NCBI GenBank assembly: GCA_946222885.1
Contig: CAMIAK010000027.1
Location: 1-12,560, forward strand
Source of the DNA: an uncultured Nesterenkonia sp.
GTDB lineage: Bacteria; Actinomycetota; Actinomycetes; Actinomycetales; Micrococcaceae
DNA: 12,560 nt
Direction of reading: 5' to 3'
Made by a program: the position numbers and the translations under genes. The notes under the pieces were generated by a model. The model made no database searches, was not told where the DNA came from, and was given only the letters and a program-made list of their open reading frames with translations. Positions 1 to 7,335 of the stretch are shown one piece after another (position 1 is the first letter of the stretch; every line of letters starts with the position of its first letter).

Positions 1-1
1 G

Positions 2-108
2 GTTCCATCGCAACTCCTGAAGTTCAGGCTGTTGCAACCACCACTAGAAGCCAAGAGGTTCTGAAGGCCTCACAGAGGCAGCGATGTCCCTGAAAGGGGG
101 ACGCCGAT
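2..108. repeat. Left copy of terminal inverted repeat (54 bp perfect plus degenerate inner part)
   Basis: Bases 2-55 are an exact reverse complement of 12507-12560 (54 of 54). Similarity resumes at 87-108, which matches 12465-12486 in inverted orientation at 21 of 22 bases; the stretch between differs in length (31 against 20 bases). The perfect part contains an imperfect palindrome at 10-35 (GCAAC, CCTGAA / TTCAGG, GTTGC) and the perfect 8-mer GTTGCAAC at 31-38. The copy lies just 3' of the murB stop codon. No transposase frame is present. It may be an intergenic repeat family, the end of a mobile element or a contig edge; the sequence alone does not decide. Confidence 0.9.
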
Positions 109-122
109 GTCAGTCAGAGGGA
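87..122 (-). terminator. Putative hairpin overlapping the murB stop codon
   Basis: TCCCTGA at 87-93 can pair with TCA(GA)GGGA at 114-122, with a two-base bulge. Read on the minus strand the hairpin begins inside the last murB codons and ends 3' of the gene. A second short hairpin, GCCTC-ACA-GAGGC, lies at 68-80. There is no U-tract, so termination is an inference from position and from the matching hairpin 3' of the glycosylase gene. Confidence 0.4.
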
Positions 123-1234
123 GCAGCCGAGGAGGACCGGTTCGGGATGCAGTTCGATGCCGAACCGGTCCTTCACCCTGTCCCGGGCCGCACGCGCCAC
201 GGTGAGCAGGTCCTCCGCGGAGGCTCCCCCGCGGTTGGTCACCGCCAGGGTGTGCTTGGTGGAGAGCGAGGCCCGGCCGTCCACGAGCTCTGCGCCGAAG
301 CCCTTGCCGCAGCCGGAGCGGTCGATCAGCCAGGCCGCCGACAGCTTCACCAGCTCCTCGCCGGAGTCCCCGACGCCGGCTGGGAACCTCGGGGCGCCCT
401 CGGGCAGGTCGGCAGCCGCCGACGCCGGCACGATCGGGTTGGTGAAGAAGGAGCCGGTGGACCAGGTGTCCGGGTCGGCGGCGTCGAGGACCATCCCCTT
501 GCCGGCGCGCAGGGCGAGCACCTTCTGACGCACGTCCTGCAGCGGGGCGCGCCGCTCGTCCTCGGCGGCATTCGCCTCCAGGCCCAGGGAGCGGGCCAGC
601 TCGCCGTAGCGGACCGGGGCCGAGAGCGTCTGGTCTCCGCGATGCTCCAGCAGGAAGCGCGCCGAGAGCACCACGTACTGCGGAGACCCGGCGATGGTGG
701 TGCGCTTGAGCAGCGAGTCCCGGTAGCCGAACTCCAGCTGCTCAGCGCTCAGGCTGACCAGCTTCCCGGCGGCACGGTCCCAGGCGCGGACGTCCACCAG
801 CGTCTGGGAGACGTCAGCCCCATAGGCCCCCACGTTCTGCACCGGGGTGGCACCGGCGGAGCCCGGTATCCCGGAGAGCGCCTCCAGGCCAGCACAGCTG
901 TGCTCCACGGTCCAGGCCACGGCCTCGTCCCAGGTGTGCCCGGCGGCCACGGTGACGACGACGCCGTCCTGGCCGTCCTCCTGCACGGGCTCCTCCGCGG
1001 AGATCCCGGTGAAGGCAAGCTGCAGGACCGTGCCGGGGAAGCCGGCGTCGGAGACCAGCAGGTTGGAGCCGCCGCCCAGGACCAGGAGCGTGTCCCGGCC
1101 TGCGGCGCGCTCGGCCTCCGGGGGCAGCGGGTGCTGCTGCAGCACGGAGACTGCCTGCGCCTCGGTCTCTGCGCGGACCCATTCCCCGGCGGGCCCGCCC
1201 ACCCGCGCGGTGGTGTGCTCGGAGAAGCGCGGCA

Positions 1235-1235
<1 letters not shown>
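114..1235 (-). CDS. murB: UDP-N-acetylenolpyruvoylglucosamine reductase (MurB, type I)
   Basis: Cytoplasmic FAD enzyme that reduces UDP-GlcNAc-enolpyruvate to UDP-MurNAc with NADPH, the second committed step of peptidoglycan precursor synthesis. The 373-residue product has the FAD-binding motif GGGSNLL at 54-60, the flavin/substrate segment SGIPGSAGATPVQNVGAYG at 121-139, YRDS at 171-174 (type I MurB), GSFFTNPI at 261-268 with Ser262 as the expected proton donor, and the C-terminal HPEPV with Glu365 in the place of the second catalytic acid. Length is normal for actinobacterial MurB. Its ATG (1235-1233) shares a base with the TGA of the upstream ABC ATPase gene (TGATG), and no strong Shine-Dalgarno sequence precedes it, so translation is probably coupled to the transporter genes. 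Nothing in the sequence suggests decay. Confidence 0.97.
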
Positions 1236-2010
<775 letters not shown>

Positions 2011-2014
<4 letters not shown>

Positions 2015-2856
2015 GCCACACCTGCCTTCGCGGGCGACTCGGCGGTCGCCTTCTTGGTCTTCTTCCCCCGCGACGCCGAGGGCGAGCGGGTCTCCATGCG
2101 GCGGGCCAGGATGGACAGCGGCACGGTGATGATCAGGTAGCAGATGCCGGCGATGACCAGCGGGGTCAGCCCGGCGCCGTACATGTTGATGCCGTCGCGG
2201 CCGAACTTGGTCAGCTCGGAGTCGGCGGCGGCCATGCCCACCACGAAGATCAGCGAGGAGTCCTTGGTCAGCAGGATCGCCTCATTGGTCAGCGGCGGCA
2301 GCACGATCCGGAAGGCCTGCGGGATCTGGATGGTCACCATGGCCCGCCAGGCCGGCATGCCGAGGGCGCGCGCGGCCTCCACCTGCCCCTTGGGGACAGC
2401 CTGGAGGCCGGCGCGCAGCGTCTCAGCGATGTATGCCGAGGCGACCAGGCCCAGTGCGGAGCCGGCCACCTGCAGCGCGGAGAGGTTCAGCCCGAAGGCC
2501 AGGGACACTCCGAAGCCCAGCGCCAGGAAGACCAGGATCGCCGGGATGCCGCGGAAGAACTCGATGTACGCGGTGGCCAGCCACCGGTACACCGGGAAGC
2601 TGGAGAGCTTCATCAGCGCCAGCAGGGTGCCGCCCAGCAGGCCGAGGGCGAAGCCCACGGCGGTGTACTGCAGGGTGTTCACCAGGCCGGTGGTGATGAT
2701 GTCCGGGAACATCGGAGAGACGCTCTCGATGTCGAAGAAGCTGGTCCGGACCGCGTTCCAGTCGATGATGATCACCAGGACCAGGACCACGATCACGAAG
2801 ATCGCGGCCTGGATCCCGAGGCTCAGCCGCTTCCGCTGGCGGGTTGTCATGGACAT
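2011..2856 (-). CDS. Polar amino-acid ABC transporter permease
   Basis: 281-residue membrane subunit of the importer, HEQRo (His/Glu/Gln/Arg/opine) class. Hydrophobic segments are visible at about 14-31, 57-81, 94-120, 130-146, 190-210 and 231-250. The cytoplasmic EAA coupling loop lies at about 145-168 (AETLRAG, VPKGQVEAARALGM), which docks on the ATPase. The conserved FRGIPAILVF at 101-110 is typical of this class. The C-tail from 252 is basic and lysine-rich (SASRGKKTKK) and probably cytoplasmic. The gene starts 5 bases after the receptor gene stop, and its likely ribosome-binding purines (GAGGAAGAGG) lie inside the last receptor codons. Only one permease gene is present, so the channel is expected to be a homodimer. 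Confidence 0.95.
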
Positions 2857-2861
2857 CGAGG

Positions 2862-3683
2862 TCAGTCGTCCTCTTCCTCGTCACCGGCATCTTCGGCGTC
2901 GCCCTCTTCAGGGGTGTCGCCCTCGTGGAACCAACGCTCCTCGATCTCCTCGAGGTCCATGTCCGCGAGGATCGCGTTGATCTCCTCGTGCAGCTCGGTG
3001 TTGTCCTGCTGCACGGCGATGCCCAGCTGCTCGCCGGTGTCGATCTCCTCCACGAAGGTGAAGGCGTCGTCCTCGCCGGCCTGGTAGCCCAGGATGGAGA
3101 TGTTGCCGATGGCGGCGTCCACCTGACCGGACTCGAGACCCTGGATGAGCAGGCCGGAGTCCTCGTACTCGCGGACTTCGTAGCCCTCCTCCAGGGCGTA
3201 GTCGGCGCCGGTGGTCGCCTGCTGGACGCCGACGGTCACGCCGTCGAGGTCCTCCAGGGACCCGACGCCGGCGTCGGAGGCCGCCAGCAGGCCGAGGTTG
3301 TCATCCAGGTACGGGTCGGAGAACAGCATGTTCTCCTCGCGCTCCTCGGTGATGGTCATCCCGGAGATGGCCATGTCACAGTCCTGGGCGTTGAGGGCGA
3401 CGCCGGACTGGATGCCGTCGAAGGAGGAGGCGATGACCTCGAGCTCGGCGTCGAGCTCGTCGGCGATCTCCTGGGCGATGTCGATGTCGAAGCCGACGAT
3501 CTCGCCGTCCTCGTCGTAGTACTCGAACGGCGGGTAGGGCAGGTCGGAGCAGACCTGGAGGGTGCCCTCCTCGAGGAGCATCCCCTGGGTCTCGGCGTCG
3601 TCGTCCCCGCCGCCGCAGGCGGTCAGCGCCAGGGTGCCGGCGGCTGCGGCGCCGAGCAGCTTGAACGTGTCATTGCTGGGCAT
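2862..3683 (-). CDS. Amino-acid ABC transporter substrate-binding lipoprotein
   Basis: 273-residue extracellular receptor of the cluster 3 (SBP_bac_3) family. The signal peptide ends in a lipobox LTAC, so Cys23 is the lipidation site that tethers it to the membrane. Family segments: PPFEYYDEDG at 51-60, GFDIDIA at 64-70, MAISGMTIT with Arg115 in TEER (ligand carboxylate contact in relatives), FSDPY at 121-125, VGVQQATTGADYA at 151-163 and the hinge-side VDAAIGN at 188-194. Asn194 stands where many relatives have the Asp that binds the ligand amino group. The mature protein is very acidic, with a tail of mostly Asp/Glu at 256-273. The ATG at 3683 is preceded by AAGGAA, 5 bases upstream. It is the first gene of a four-gene unit with permease, ATPase and murB. 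The ligand is unknown; glutamine, glutamate or another polar amino acid is most likely. Confidence 0.95.
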   Translation of the reverse strand: MPSNDTFKLLGAAAAGTLALTACGGGDDDAETQGMLLEEGTLQVCSDLPYPPFEYYDEDGEIVGFDIDIAQEIADELDAELEVIASSFDGIQSGVALNAQDCDMAISGMTITEEREENMLFSDPYLDDNLGLLAASDAGVGSLEDLDGVTVGVQQATTGADYALEEGYEVREYEDSGLLIQGLESGQVDAAIGNISILGYQAGEDDAFTFVEEIDTGEQLGIAVQQDNTELHEEINAILADMDLEEIEERWFHEGDTPEEGDAEDAGDEEEDD

Positions 3684-3720
3684 AGTGTTCCTTACCTCTG
3701 TGGTGCGAATGGTGGGACAG

Positions 3721-3726
3721 ATTATA
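3721..3726 (-). promoter_or_regulatory. -10 box of the transporter-murB operon
   Basis: A perfect TATAAT on the minus strand, 37 bases upstream of the receptor start, predicting a leader of about 30 nt. No good -35 hexamer is found 16-19 bases upstream. An inverted repeat lies in that spacer instead. Confidence 0.65.
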
Positions 3727-3731
3727 GGGCC

Positions 3732-3756
3732 CCGCTGTTCCAGCGGCGTTTCGCCG
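3732..3756 (-). promoter_or_regulatory. Overlapping inverted repeats in promoter spacer; possible operator or hadB terminator
   Basis: CCGCTG-TTC-CAGCGG at 3732-3746 is a perfect 6-bp-arm inverted repeat, and CGGCG-TTT-CGCCG at 3744-3756 is a second one sharing three bases with the first. They sit between the hadB stop and the TATAAT box, in the region RNA polymerase would cover. They may be an operator for the transporter operon, or alternative hairpins ending the had operon. No T-run follows. Confidence 0.45.
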
Positions 3757-3770
3757 GCCGGAAGCGCTGG

Positions 3771-4271
3771 TCAGAGCCTCACCAGGGCCTGGGACTTGGC
3801 CAGGACCTTCACCGGCTTCTGCTCCGGCTCCTCCGCCTGTCCCTGCGGCAGCAGCTCCACGCTGAGGTCCACCCGTGCGGCGCCGGCCTCGGCGTCCACC
3901 GCGCCGATCGTCCCGCTGACCCGAAGCGTGGCCGTCGGGGCGTCCGGGCTGCCGGTCTCCGCGTCCGGGACCGGGACCGGCTTGGTGAAGCGGGCCTGGT
4001 AGTCCACGACGGCGCCCGGGTCGCCGGCCCAGACGCTGACCAGGTCCACGGCCGCGCCCATGGTCAGCATGCCGTGGGCGATGACGCCGTCCAGGCCGAC
4101 CTCGCGGGCGAAGCGCTCGTTCCAGTGGATGGGATTGTGGTCGCCGGAGGCGGAGGCGTAGGCGATCAGGTCCGCGCGGGAGAAGGTGATCTCCCGGGAG
4201 CCGATCTCCTGGCCCTTCTCCAGAGCGGCGATGTCCGGGACTGCGGCGTCCGTGCTGTTCTGAGCGCTCAT
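3771..4271 (-). CDS. hadB: MaoC-like (R)-hydroxyacyl dehydratase, catalytic HadB-like subunit
   Basis: 166-residue single hot-dog protein. Residues 37-70 form the hydratase-2 motif: YASASGDHNPIHWN with catalytic Asp44 and His49, then the helix and HGMLTMG (66-72). Relatives add or remove water at (3R)-hydroxyacyl-CoA or -ACP; HadB of mycobacteria does this in FAS-II with HadA as partner. Here it overlaps the HadA-like gene by four bases (ATGA, 4268-4271) and has a strong GAGGAGG site 4 bases before the ATG, so a 1:1 heterodimer is likely. This lineage is not expected to make mycolic acids, so the substrate is open; ordinary fatty-acid elongation or acyl-CoA hydration are the main options. The N-terminal and C-terminal 20 residues look flexible. 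Confidence 0.88.
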   Translation of the reverse strand: MSAQNSTDAAVPDIAALEKGQEIGSREITFSRADLIAYASASGDHNPIHWNERFAREVGLDGVIAHGMLTMGAAVDLVSVWAGDPGAVVDYQARFTKPVPVPDAETGSPDAPTATLRVSGTIGAVDAEAGAARVDLSVELLPQGQAEEPEQKPVKVLAKSQALVRL

Positions 4272-4735
4272 GCGGCCTCCTCGTCGGCAGACTCGTCGGC
4301 GCGCACCAGCAGGCTGGAGGTGACGGTGGAGCGCAGGTCCCCGGCCGGCGTCGTGATCTCGGTCCTGGTGGTGACCATGGCGCCGGCGCCCATCACGCGG
4401 ATCCGGTCCACGGTGACCTGGGCGTGCAGGGTGTCCCCGGCCAGGATGGGGCTGTGATGGGTGAAGCGCTCGTCGGCGTGGACCACGCGGGAGAAGTCCA
4501 CTCCCAGCTCCGGGTCCTGGACGGCCGCGGCCTCGGCGCGCTGGGCGACGACGACGGCGAAGCTCGGCGGGGCCACCAGGTCGGCGTGGCCGAGGAGCTC
4601 GGCGGCGTCGGCCTCGTAGTGGGCCGGGTGCTCAGCCTTGACGGCGCCGGCGAATTCACGGATCGCCTCACGGCTGACCTGGTACGGCTCGGCCGGCGGG
4701 TACTGATGACCCTCCCTGGCGGTGTTCACGCTCAC
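4268..4735 (-). CDS. hadA: MaoC-like dehydratase N-terminal-type, non-catalytic HadA-like subunit
   Basis: 155-residue hot-dog-fold protein of the FAS1-type dehydratase N-terminal family. It has the VHADERFTHHSPILAGDTL segment at about 84-102, in which relatives bind the acyl chain, and lacks the Asp-x4-His hydratase motif found in the partner, so it is probably the substrate-recognition half of a HadA-HadB-like dimer. The start is a GTG at 4735, two bases after the TGA of the small membrane-protein gene; a second GTG two codons later is an alternative. The last codons (DEEAA) contain the ribosome-binding site for the next gene. It is shorter than many members at the C-terminus and acidic at the end, but appears complete. 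Confidence 0.85.
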   Translation of the reverse strand: MSVNTAREGHQYPPAEPYQVSREAIREFAGAVKAEHPAHYEADAAELLGHADLVAPPSFAVVVAQRAEAAAVQDPELGVDFSRVVHADERFTHHSPILAGDTLHAQVTVDRIRVMGAGAMVTTRTEITTPAGDLRSTVTSSLLVRADESADEEAA

Positions 4736-4737
4736 GA

Positions 4738-5064
4738 TCAGGAGCCCTTCTTCTTCGACTTGTTCGCGCCCGTGCCCCTGGCCCGCTTGGCCTGCTGGCG
4801 CTCACGGTGGGCCTGGACGATCTCCTTGGCCTGGCGGCGGCGCAGCAGGATGGAGATCAGGTGGCTGAGGATCCCGACGCCGACCAGCACGATGCCGAAG
4901 GTCCGCAGCGCGTCCTCGGTCCCCGGGCCGCTGAGGGCCGCCAGCACCAGCAGCAGCACGCCGCCGAAGGTGCAGGCCATCCCGGTGATCAGCGTGCGGC
5001 GGTAGGCCGGCGTCCCGTTGGTCCACGGATCGAACCGCGGCGGGGGCGTGGGCGCAGTGTTCAT
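4738..5064 (-). CDS. Small two-helix membrane protein of unknown function
   Basis: 108 residues with a proline-rich N-terminus (MNTAPTPPPRFDPW), two hydrophobic helices at about 26-44 and 54-74, and a strongly basic tail (RRRQAKEIVQAHRERQQAKRAR then KKKGS). The charge pattern suggests that the tail, and by hairpin topology the N-terminus, face the cytoplasm. I do not recognise a family. It is the first gene of the had operon, ending two bases before the GTG of the HadA-like gene, and occupies the place where rpmG sits in the mycobacterial tRNA-Thr/tRNA-Met/rpmG/hadA order. A TAGGAT box ends 8 bases before its ATG, which fits a leaderless or nearly leaderless mRNA. Coding status is supported by length, operon spacing and hydrophobic pattern, not by homology I can name. 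Confidence 0.8.
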   Translation of the reverse strand: MNTAPTPPPRFDPWTNGTPAYRRTLITGMACTFGGVLLLVLAALSGPGTEDALRTFGIVLVGVGILSHLISILLRRRQAKEIVQAHRERQQAKRARGTGANKSKKKGS

Positions 5065-5072
5065 CGCAAGAC

Positions 5073-5078
5073 ATCCTA
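5073..5078 (-). promoter_or_regulatory. Probable -10 box for a leaderless had-operon mRNA
   Basis: TAGGAT on the minus strand, 8 bases before the ATG at 5064. This spacing puts the transcription start at or one base before the start codon. It lies just after the hairpin at 5092-5127, as expected of a new unit. No clear -35 box. Confidence 0.5.
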
Positions 5079-5091
5079 CCTGGGGCGAACG

Positions 5092-5127
5092 AGAGAGGTC
5101 CCCAGGATCGCTCCTGGGGACCTCTCT
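5092..5127 (-). terminator. Strong hairpin 3' of tRNA-Met
   Basis: A perfect 16-bp stem, arms 5092-5107 and 5112-5127, with a 4-base loop (TCGC on plus). It lies 9 bases 3' of tRNA-Met on the minus strand and before the had operon. The following sequence is CGTTCG rather than a T-run, so termination may be weak or factor-assisted. The stem itself is the clearest simple inverted repeat in the window. Confidence 0.75.
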
Positions 5128-5135
5128 GCTATTTG

Positions 5136-5209
5136 TAGCGGTGGCGGGGCTCGATCCCGCGACCTCACGATTATGAGTCGTGCGCTCTAACCAGCTGAGC
5201 TACACCGCC
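5136..5209 (-). tRNA. tRNA-Met (anticodon CAT), elongator type
   Basis: 74 nt fold as a standard cloverleaf: acceptor GGCGGTG with CACCGCT (a G-U at 1-72) and discriminator A; D-arm GCTC-AGCTGGTTA-GAGC; anticodon arm CACGA-CTCATAA-TCGTG; T-arm GCGGG-ATCGAGC-CCCGC. The CCA is not encoded. The first base pair is not the C1/A72 mismatch of initiator tRNA, and the body matches actinobacterial elongator Met tRNA. A lysidine-modified Ile tRNA also reads CAT but has a different body. Confidence 0.95.
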
Positions 5210-5224
5210 ACGACCTCACGGTCA

Positions 5225-5295
5225 GAATGAGGAAAACCCGCGCCGCGCGGGGGAACTTCCTTCCGGAAGGCCTGCGCTGCGCGGGCTTCTCATTC
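5225..5295 (-). terminator. 71-bp palindromic terminator-like element between two tRNAs
   Basis: Outer arms GAATGAG (5225-5231) and CTCATTC (5289-5295); main arms 5237-5248 and 5274-5285, 11 of 12 paired (CCCGCGC-x-GCGC); inner perfect palindrome CCTTCCGGAAGG at 5259-5270. On the minus strand the main stem is followed by TTTTCC (5236-5231), so it reads as an intrinsic terminator for tRNA-Thr, beginning 2 bases after that tRNA's 3' end. The outer arms and inner palindrome go beyond what a terminator needs. Confidence 0.75.
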
Positions 5296-5297
5296 AG

Positions 5298-5369
5298 AGC
5301 CCCAAGCGGGAATCGATCCCGCGACCTCAGTCTTACCAAGACTGCGCTCTACCACTGAGCTATTGGGGC
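5298..5369 (-). tRNA. tRNA-Thr (anticodon GGT)
   Basis: 72 nt cloverleaf: acceptor GCCCCAA with TTGGGGC and discriminator T; D-arm GCTC-AGTGGTA-GAGC; anticodon arm CAGTC-TTGGTAA-GACTG; T-arm GCGGG-ATCGATT-CCCGC. CCA is not encoded. It is followed on the minus strand by a large hairpin and then tRNA-Met, the same tRNA pair that precedes the had genes in mycobacteria. Confidence 0.96.
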
Positions 5370-5380
5370 AACGGCAGATA

Positions 5381-5410
5381 ACTTTAGCACCCTTTGAGAG
5401 TGCCTCTCAA
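5381..5410 (-). promoter_or_regulatory. Promoter of tRNA-Thr
   Basis: TTGAGA (5410-5405), 18-base spacer, TAAAGT (5386-5381) on the minus strand, with the tRNA 5' end 11 bases downstream. The -35 hexamer lies in one arm of a perfect hairpin TTTGAGAG-TGC-CTCTCAAA at 5393-5411. Confidence 0.6.
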
Positions 5411-5411
5411 A
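5393..5411. repeat. 19-bp inverted repeat overlapping tRNA-Thr -35 region
   Basis: Perfect 8-bp arms with a 3-base loop, between the helicase 3' end and tRNA-Thr. It could be a weak helicase terminator or a protein-binding site over the promoter. On the minus strand it is followed by GGGTGC, not by T. Confidence 0.55.
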
Positions 5412-5424
5412 TCGTCATCCGCCT

Positions 5425-5454
5425 GCCTCCGGCGGCCCCTCAGGGCCCGGAGGC
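5425..5454 (-). terminator. GC-rich hairpin 3' of the helicase gene
   Basis: Arms GCCTCCGG (5425-5432) and CCGGAGGC (5447-5454) with a further GGCCCC/GGGCC pairing inside the loop. It starts about 10 bases 3' of the helicase stop on the minus strand. It lacks a T-run, so the terminator call is positional. Confidence 0.5.
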
Positions 5455-5463
5455 CGGGCCGGC

Positions 5464-7335
5464 TCAGAAGGACTTCTTCTTGAAGCCGCCGCCCTTGCGG
5501 TGGGGCTTGCCGCCGCCGAAGCCGCCGTCGCGCTTACCGCGGTCCCCGGCGCGGAAACCCCCGCCGCCGGGAGCGCCGTTGTCGCGTTCGATGCGGATCG
5601 GCCGGCCGCCGATCTGAGTCTTGCCCAGGGCGTCCCACTGCTCGCGGGAGAGCTTCTCCGGAAGCTCCACCAGGGAGAAGGAGGGACGGATGTCGATGGT
5701 GCCGATCTCACGGGAGGTCATGCCTGCCTCATTGGCGATCGCCCCGACGATGTGACCCGGGTTCACGCCGTCCTTGCGGCCGACCTGGATCTTGTACATC
5801 GCATTGCCGGCGCCGGGCTGGCGCGGGCCGCGGTCACGGCCCCCGCGCGCCCCGGAGTCGCGCCCGCCGCGGTCGTCGGAGGAGACCTCCCGCTTGGACT
5901 CGCGCACCAGCTGGTCCTCACCCTTCTCGTCCAGCAGCAGCGGACGGCCCTCATGGACCATCGCCACCAGCGCCGCGGCGACCTGCACCGGATCGGCGCC
6001 CGGGCGGCCCTCCTCATGCTTGGCGAGGAAGCCCTCGACCAGCTCGCGGTACTGGCCGAGCTTCTGGCCCTCGGGGCCCTCTTCGGCCAGGGTGCGGCTG
6101 ATCCGCTCGGAGAAGCGGCCCAGGCGGGCCTGGTTGACCTGCTCGATGCTCGGCATGGTCATCTGCTCGACCTTCTGGCGGGTCGCACGCTCGATGTTCT
6201 TCAGCATCCGGCTCTCACGCGGGGTGACGAACAGGATGGCCTCACCCGAACGTCCGGCACGGCCGGTGCGGCCGATGCGGTGGACGTAGGACTCGGTGTC
6301 CATCGGGATGTCGTAGTTGTAGACGTGGCTGATCCGCTCGACGTCGAGCCCGCGGGCTGCGACGTCGGTGGCGACCAGCACGTCGATGCGGCCCTCGCGC
6401 AGGTTCTCCACGGTCTTCTCGCGCAGGTTCTGCGGGATGTCGCCATTGATGGCGGCGGCGCGCAGGCCCTGCTGGCCCAGACGGTTGGCGACCTCCTCGG
6501 TGGCCGACCGGGTCCGCACGAAGACGATGGCGGCGTCGTGCGGCTCCACCTCCATGATGCGGGTCAGGGCCTCCAGCTTGGCCGAGTGCTTGATGTGCAC
6601 GAAGCGCTGGCGGATGGTGGCACTGGTGGTGGTCTTGGTCTTGACCGAGACCTCCGCCGGATCATTCAGGTACTGCGCCGAGATGCGGCGGATCGCGCTG
6701 GGCATGGTCGCCGAGAACAGGGCCACCTGCTTCTGCGAGGGGGTCTCGGCCAGGATGCGGTCGACCTCCTCGGCGAAGCCCATGCGCAGCATCTCATCGG
6801 CCTCGTCCAGGACCAGGTGCTTGATCCCGGAGAGGTCCAGCGAACCCTTGGACATGTGGTCGATGACGCGGCCGGGGGTGCCGACCACGACGTTCGCACC
6901 CCTGCGCAGACCCTGCAGCTGCGGGCCGTAGGGGGACCCTCCGTAGATCGGCAGCACGGAGATCTCGGGGATCTGCTCCGCATAGGTGGTGAACGCCTCC
7001 GCGACCTGGATGGCCAGCTCACGGGTGGGAGCCAGCACCAGGGTCTGCGGGGTGCGGCCCAGCTCGCCGGCGTCGGCGGAGCGCGCCATGTGGGTCAGCG
7101 CCGGCAGGGCGAAGGCCGCGGTCTTGCCGGTGCCGGTCTGGGCGAGACCCACGACGTCGCGACCCTCGGTCAGCAGCGGGATGGTCTCCGCCTGGATGTC
7201 GGAAGGGGTCTTGTAGCCCATCTTCTCGACGGCGGCGAGGACACGGTGGTCCAGGCCGAGGGTGTCGAACGCCGGGCCGGCGGCCTGGGCGGTCTCGTTC
7301 TGCGTGGTCTCGTTCTCGGTCTCGGTGACAGTCAT
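5464..7335 (-). CDS. deaD: DEAD-box ATP-dependent RNA helicase with DbpA-type RNA-binding domain (DeaD/CsdA-like)
   Basis: 623-residue RNA helicase for unwinding structured RNA, probably in ribosome assembly, mRNA decay or cold adaptation as known for CsdA/DeaD. All core motifs are intact: Q-motif around 23-48 (GYKTPSDIQ), motif I AQTGTGKT 65-72, Ia PTRELA 103-108, TPGR 153-156, DEAD 177-180, SAT 208-210, VFVRTR 271-276, ATDVAARGLD 322-331, HRIGRTGRAG 352-361. A DbpA-like RNA-binding domain spans about 512-585 (MYKIQVGRKDGVNPGHIVG to RIERD). Arg/Gly-rich, basic stretches at 489-508 and 587-620 should bind RNA non-specifically. I chose the ATG at 7335 because AAGGAG lies 5 bases upstream and the product then begins MTVTETEN; an in-frame ATG 24 codons upstream (7407) would add an atypical Arg-rich leader. 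Monocistronic by context. Confidence 0.96.
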   Translation of the reverse strand: MTVTETENETTQNETAQAAGPAFDTLGLDHRVLAAVEKMGYKTPSDIQAETIPLLTEGRDVVGLAQTGTGKTAAFALPALTHMARSADAGELGRTPQTLVLAPTRELAIQVAEAFTTYAEQIPEISVLPIYGGSPYGPQLQGLRRGANVVVGTPGRVIDHMSKGSLDLSGIKHLVLDEADEMLRMGFAEEVDRILAETPSQKQVALFSATMPSAIRRISAQYLNDPAEVSVKTKTTTSATIRQRFVHIKHSAKLEALTRIMEVEPHDAAIVFVRTRSATEEVANRLGQQGLRAAAINGDIPQNLREKTVENLREGRIDVLVATDVAARGLDVERISHVYNYDIPMDTESYVHRIGRTGRAGRSGEAILFVTPRESRMLKNIERATRQKVEQMTMPSIEQVNQARLGRFSERISRTLAEEGPEGQKLGQYRELVEGFLAKHEEGRPGADPVQVAAALVAMVHEGRPLLLDEKGEDQLVRESKREVSSDDRGGRDSGARGGRDRGPRQPGAGNAMYKIQVGRKDGVNPGHIVGAIANEAGMTSREIGTIDIRPSFSLVELPEKLSREQWDALGKTQIGGRPIRIERDNGAPGGGGFRAGDRGKRDGGFGGGKPHRKGGGFKKKSF

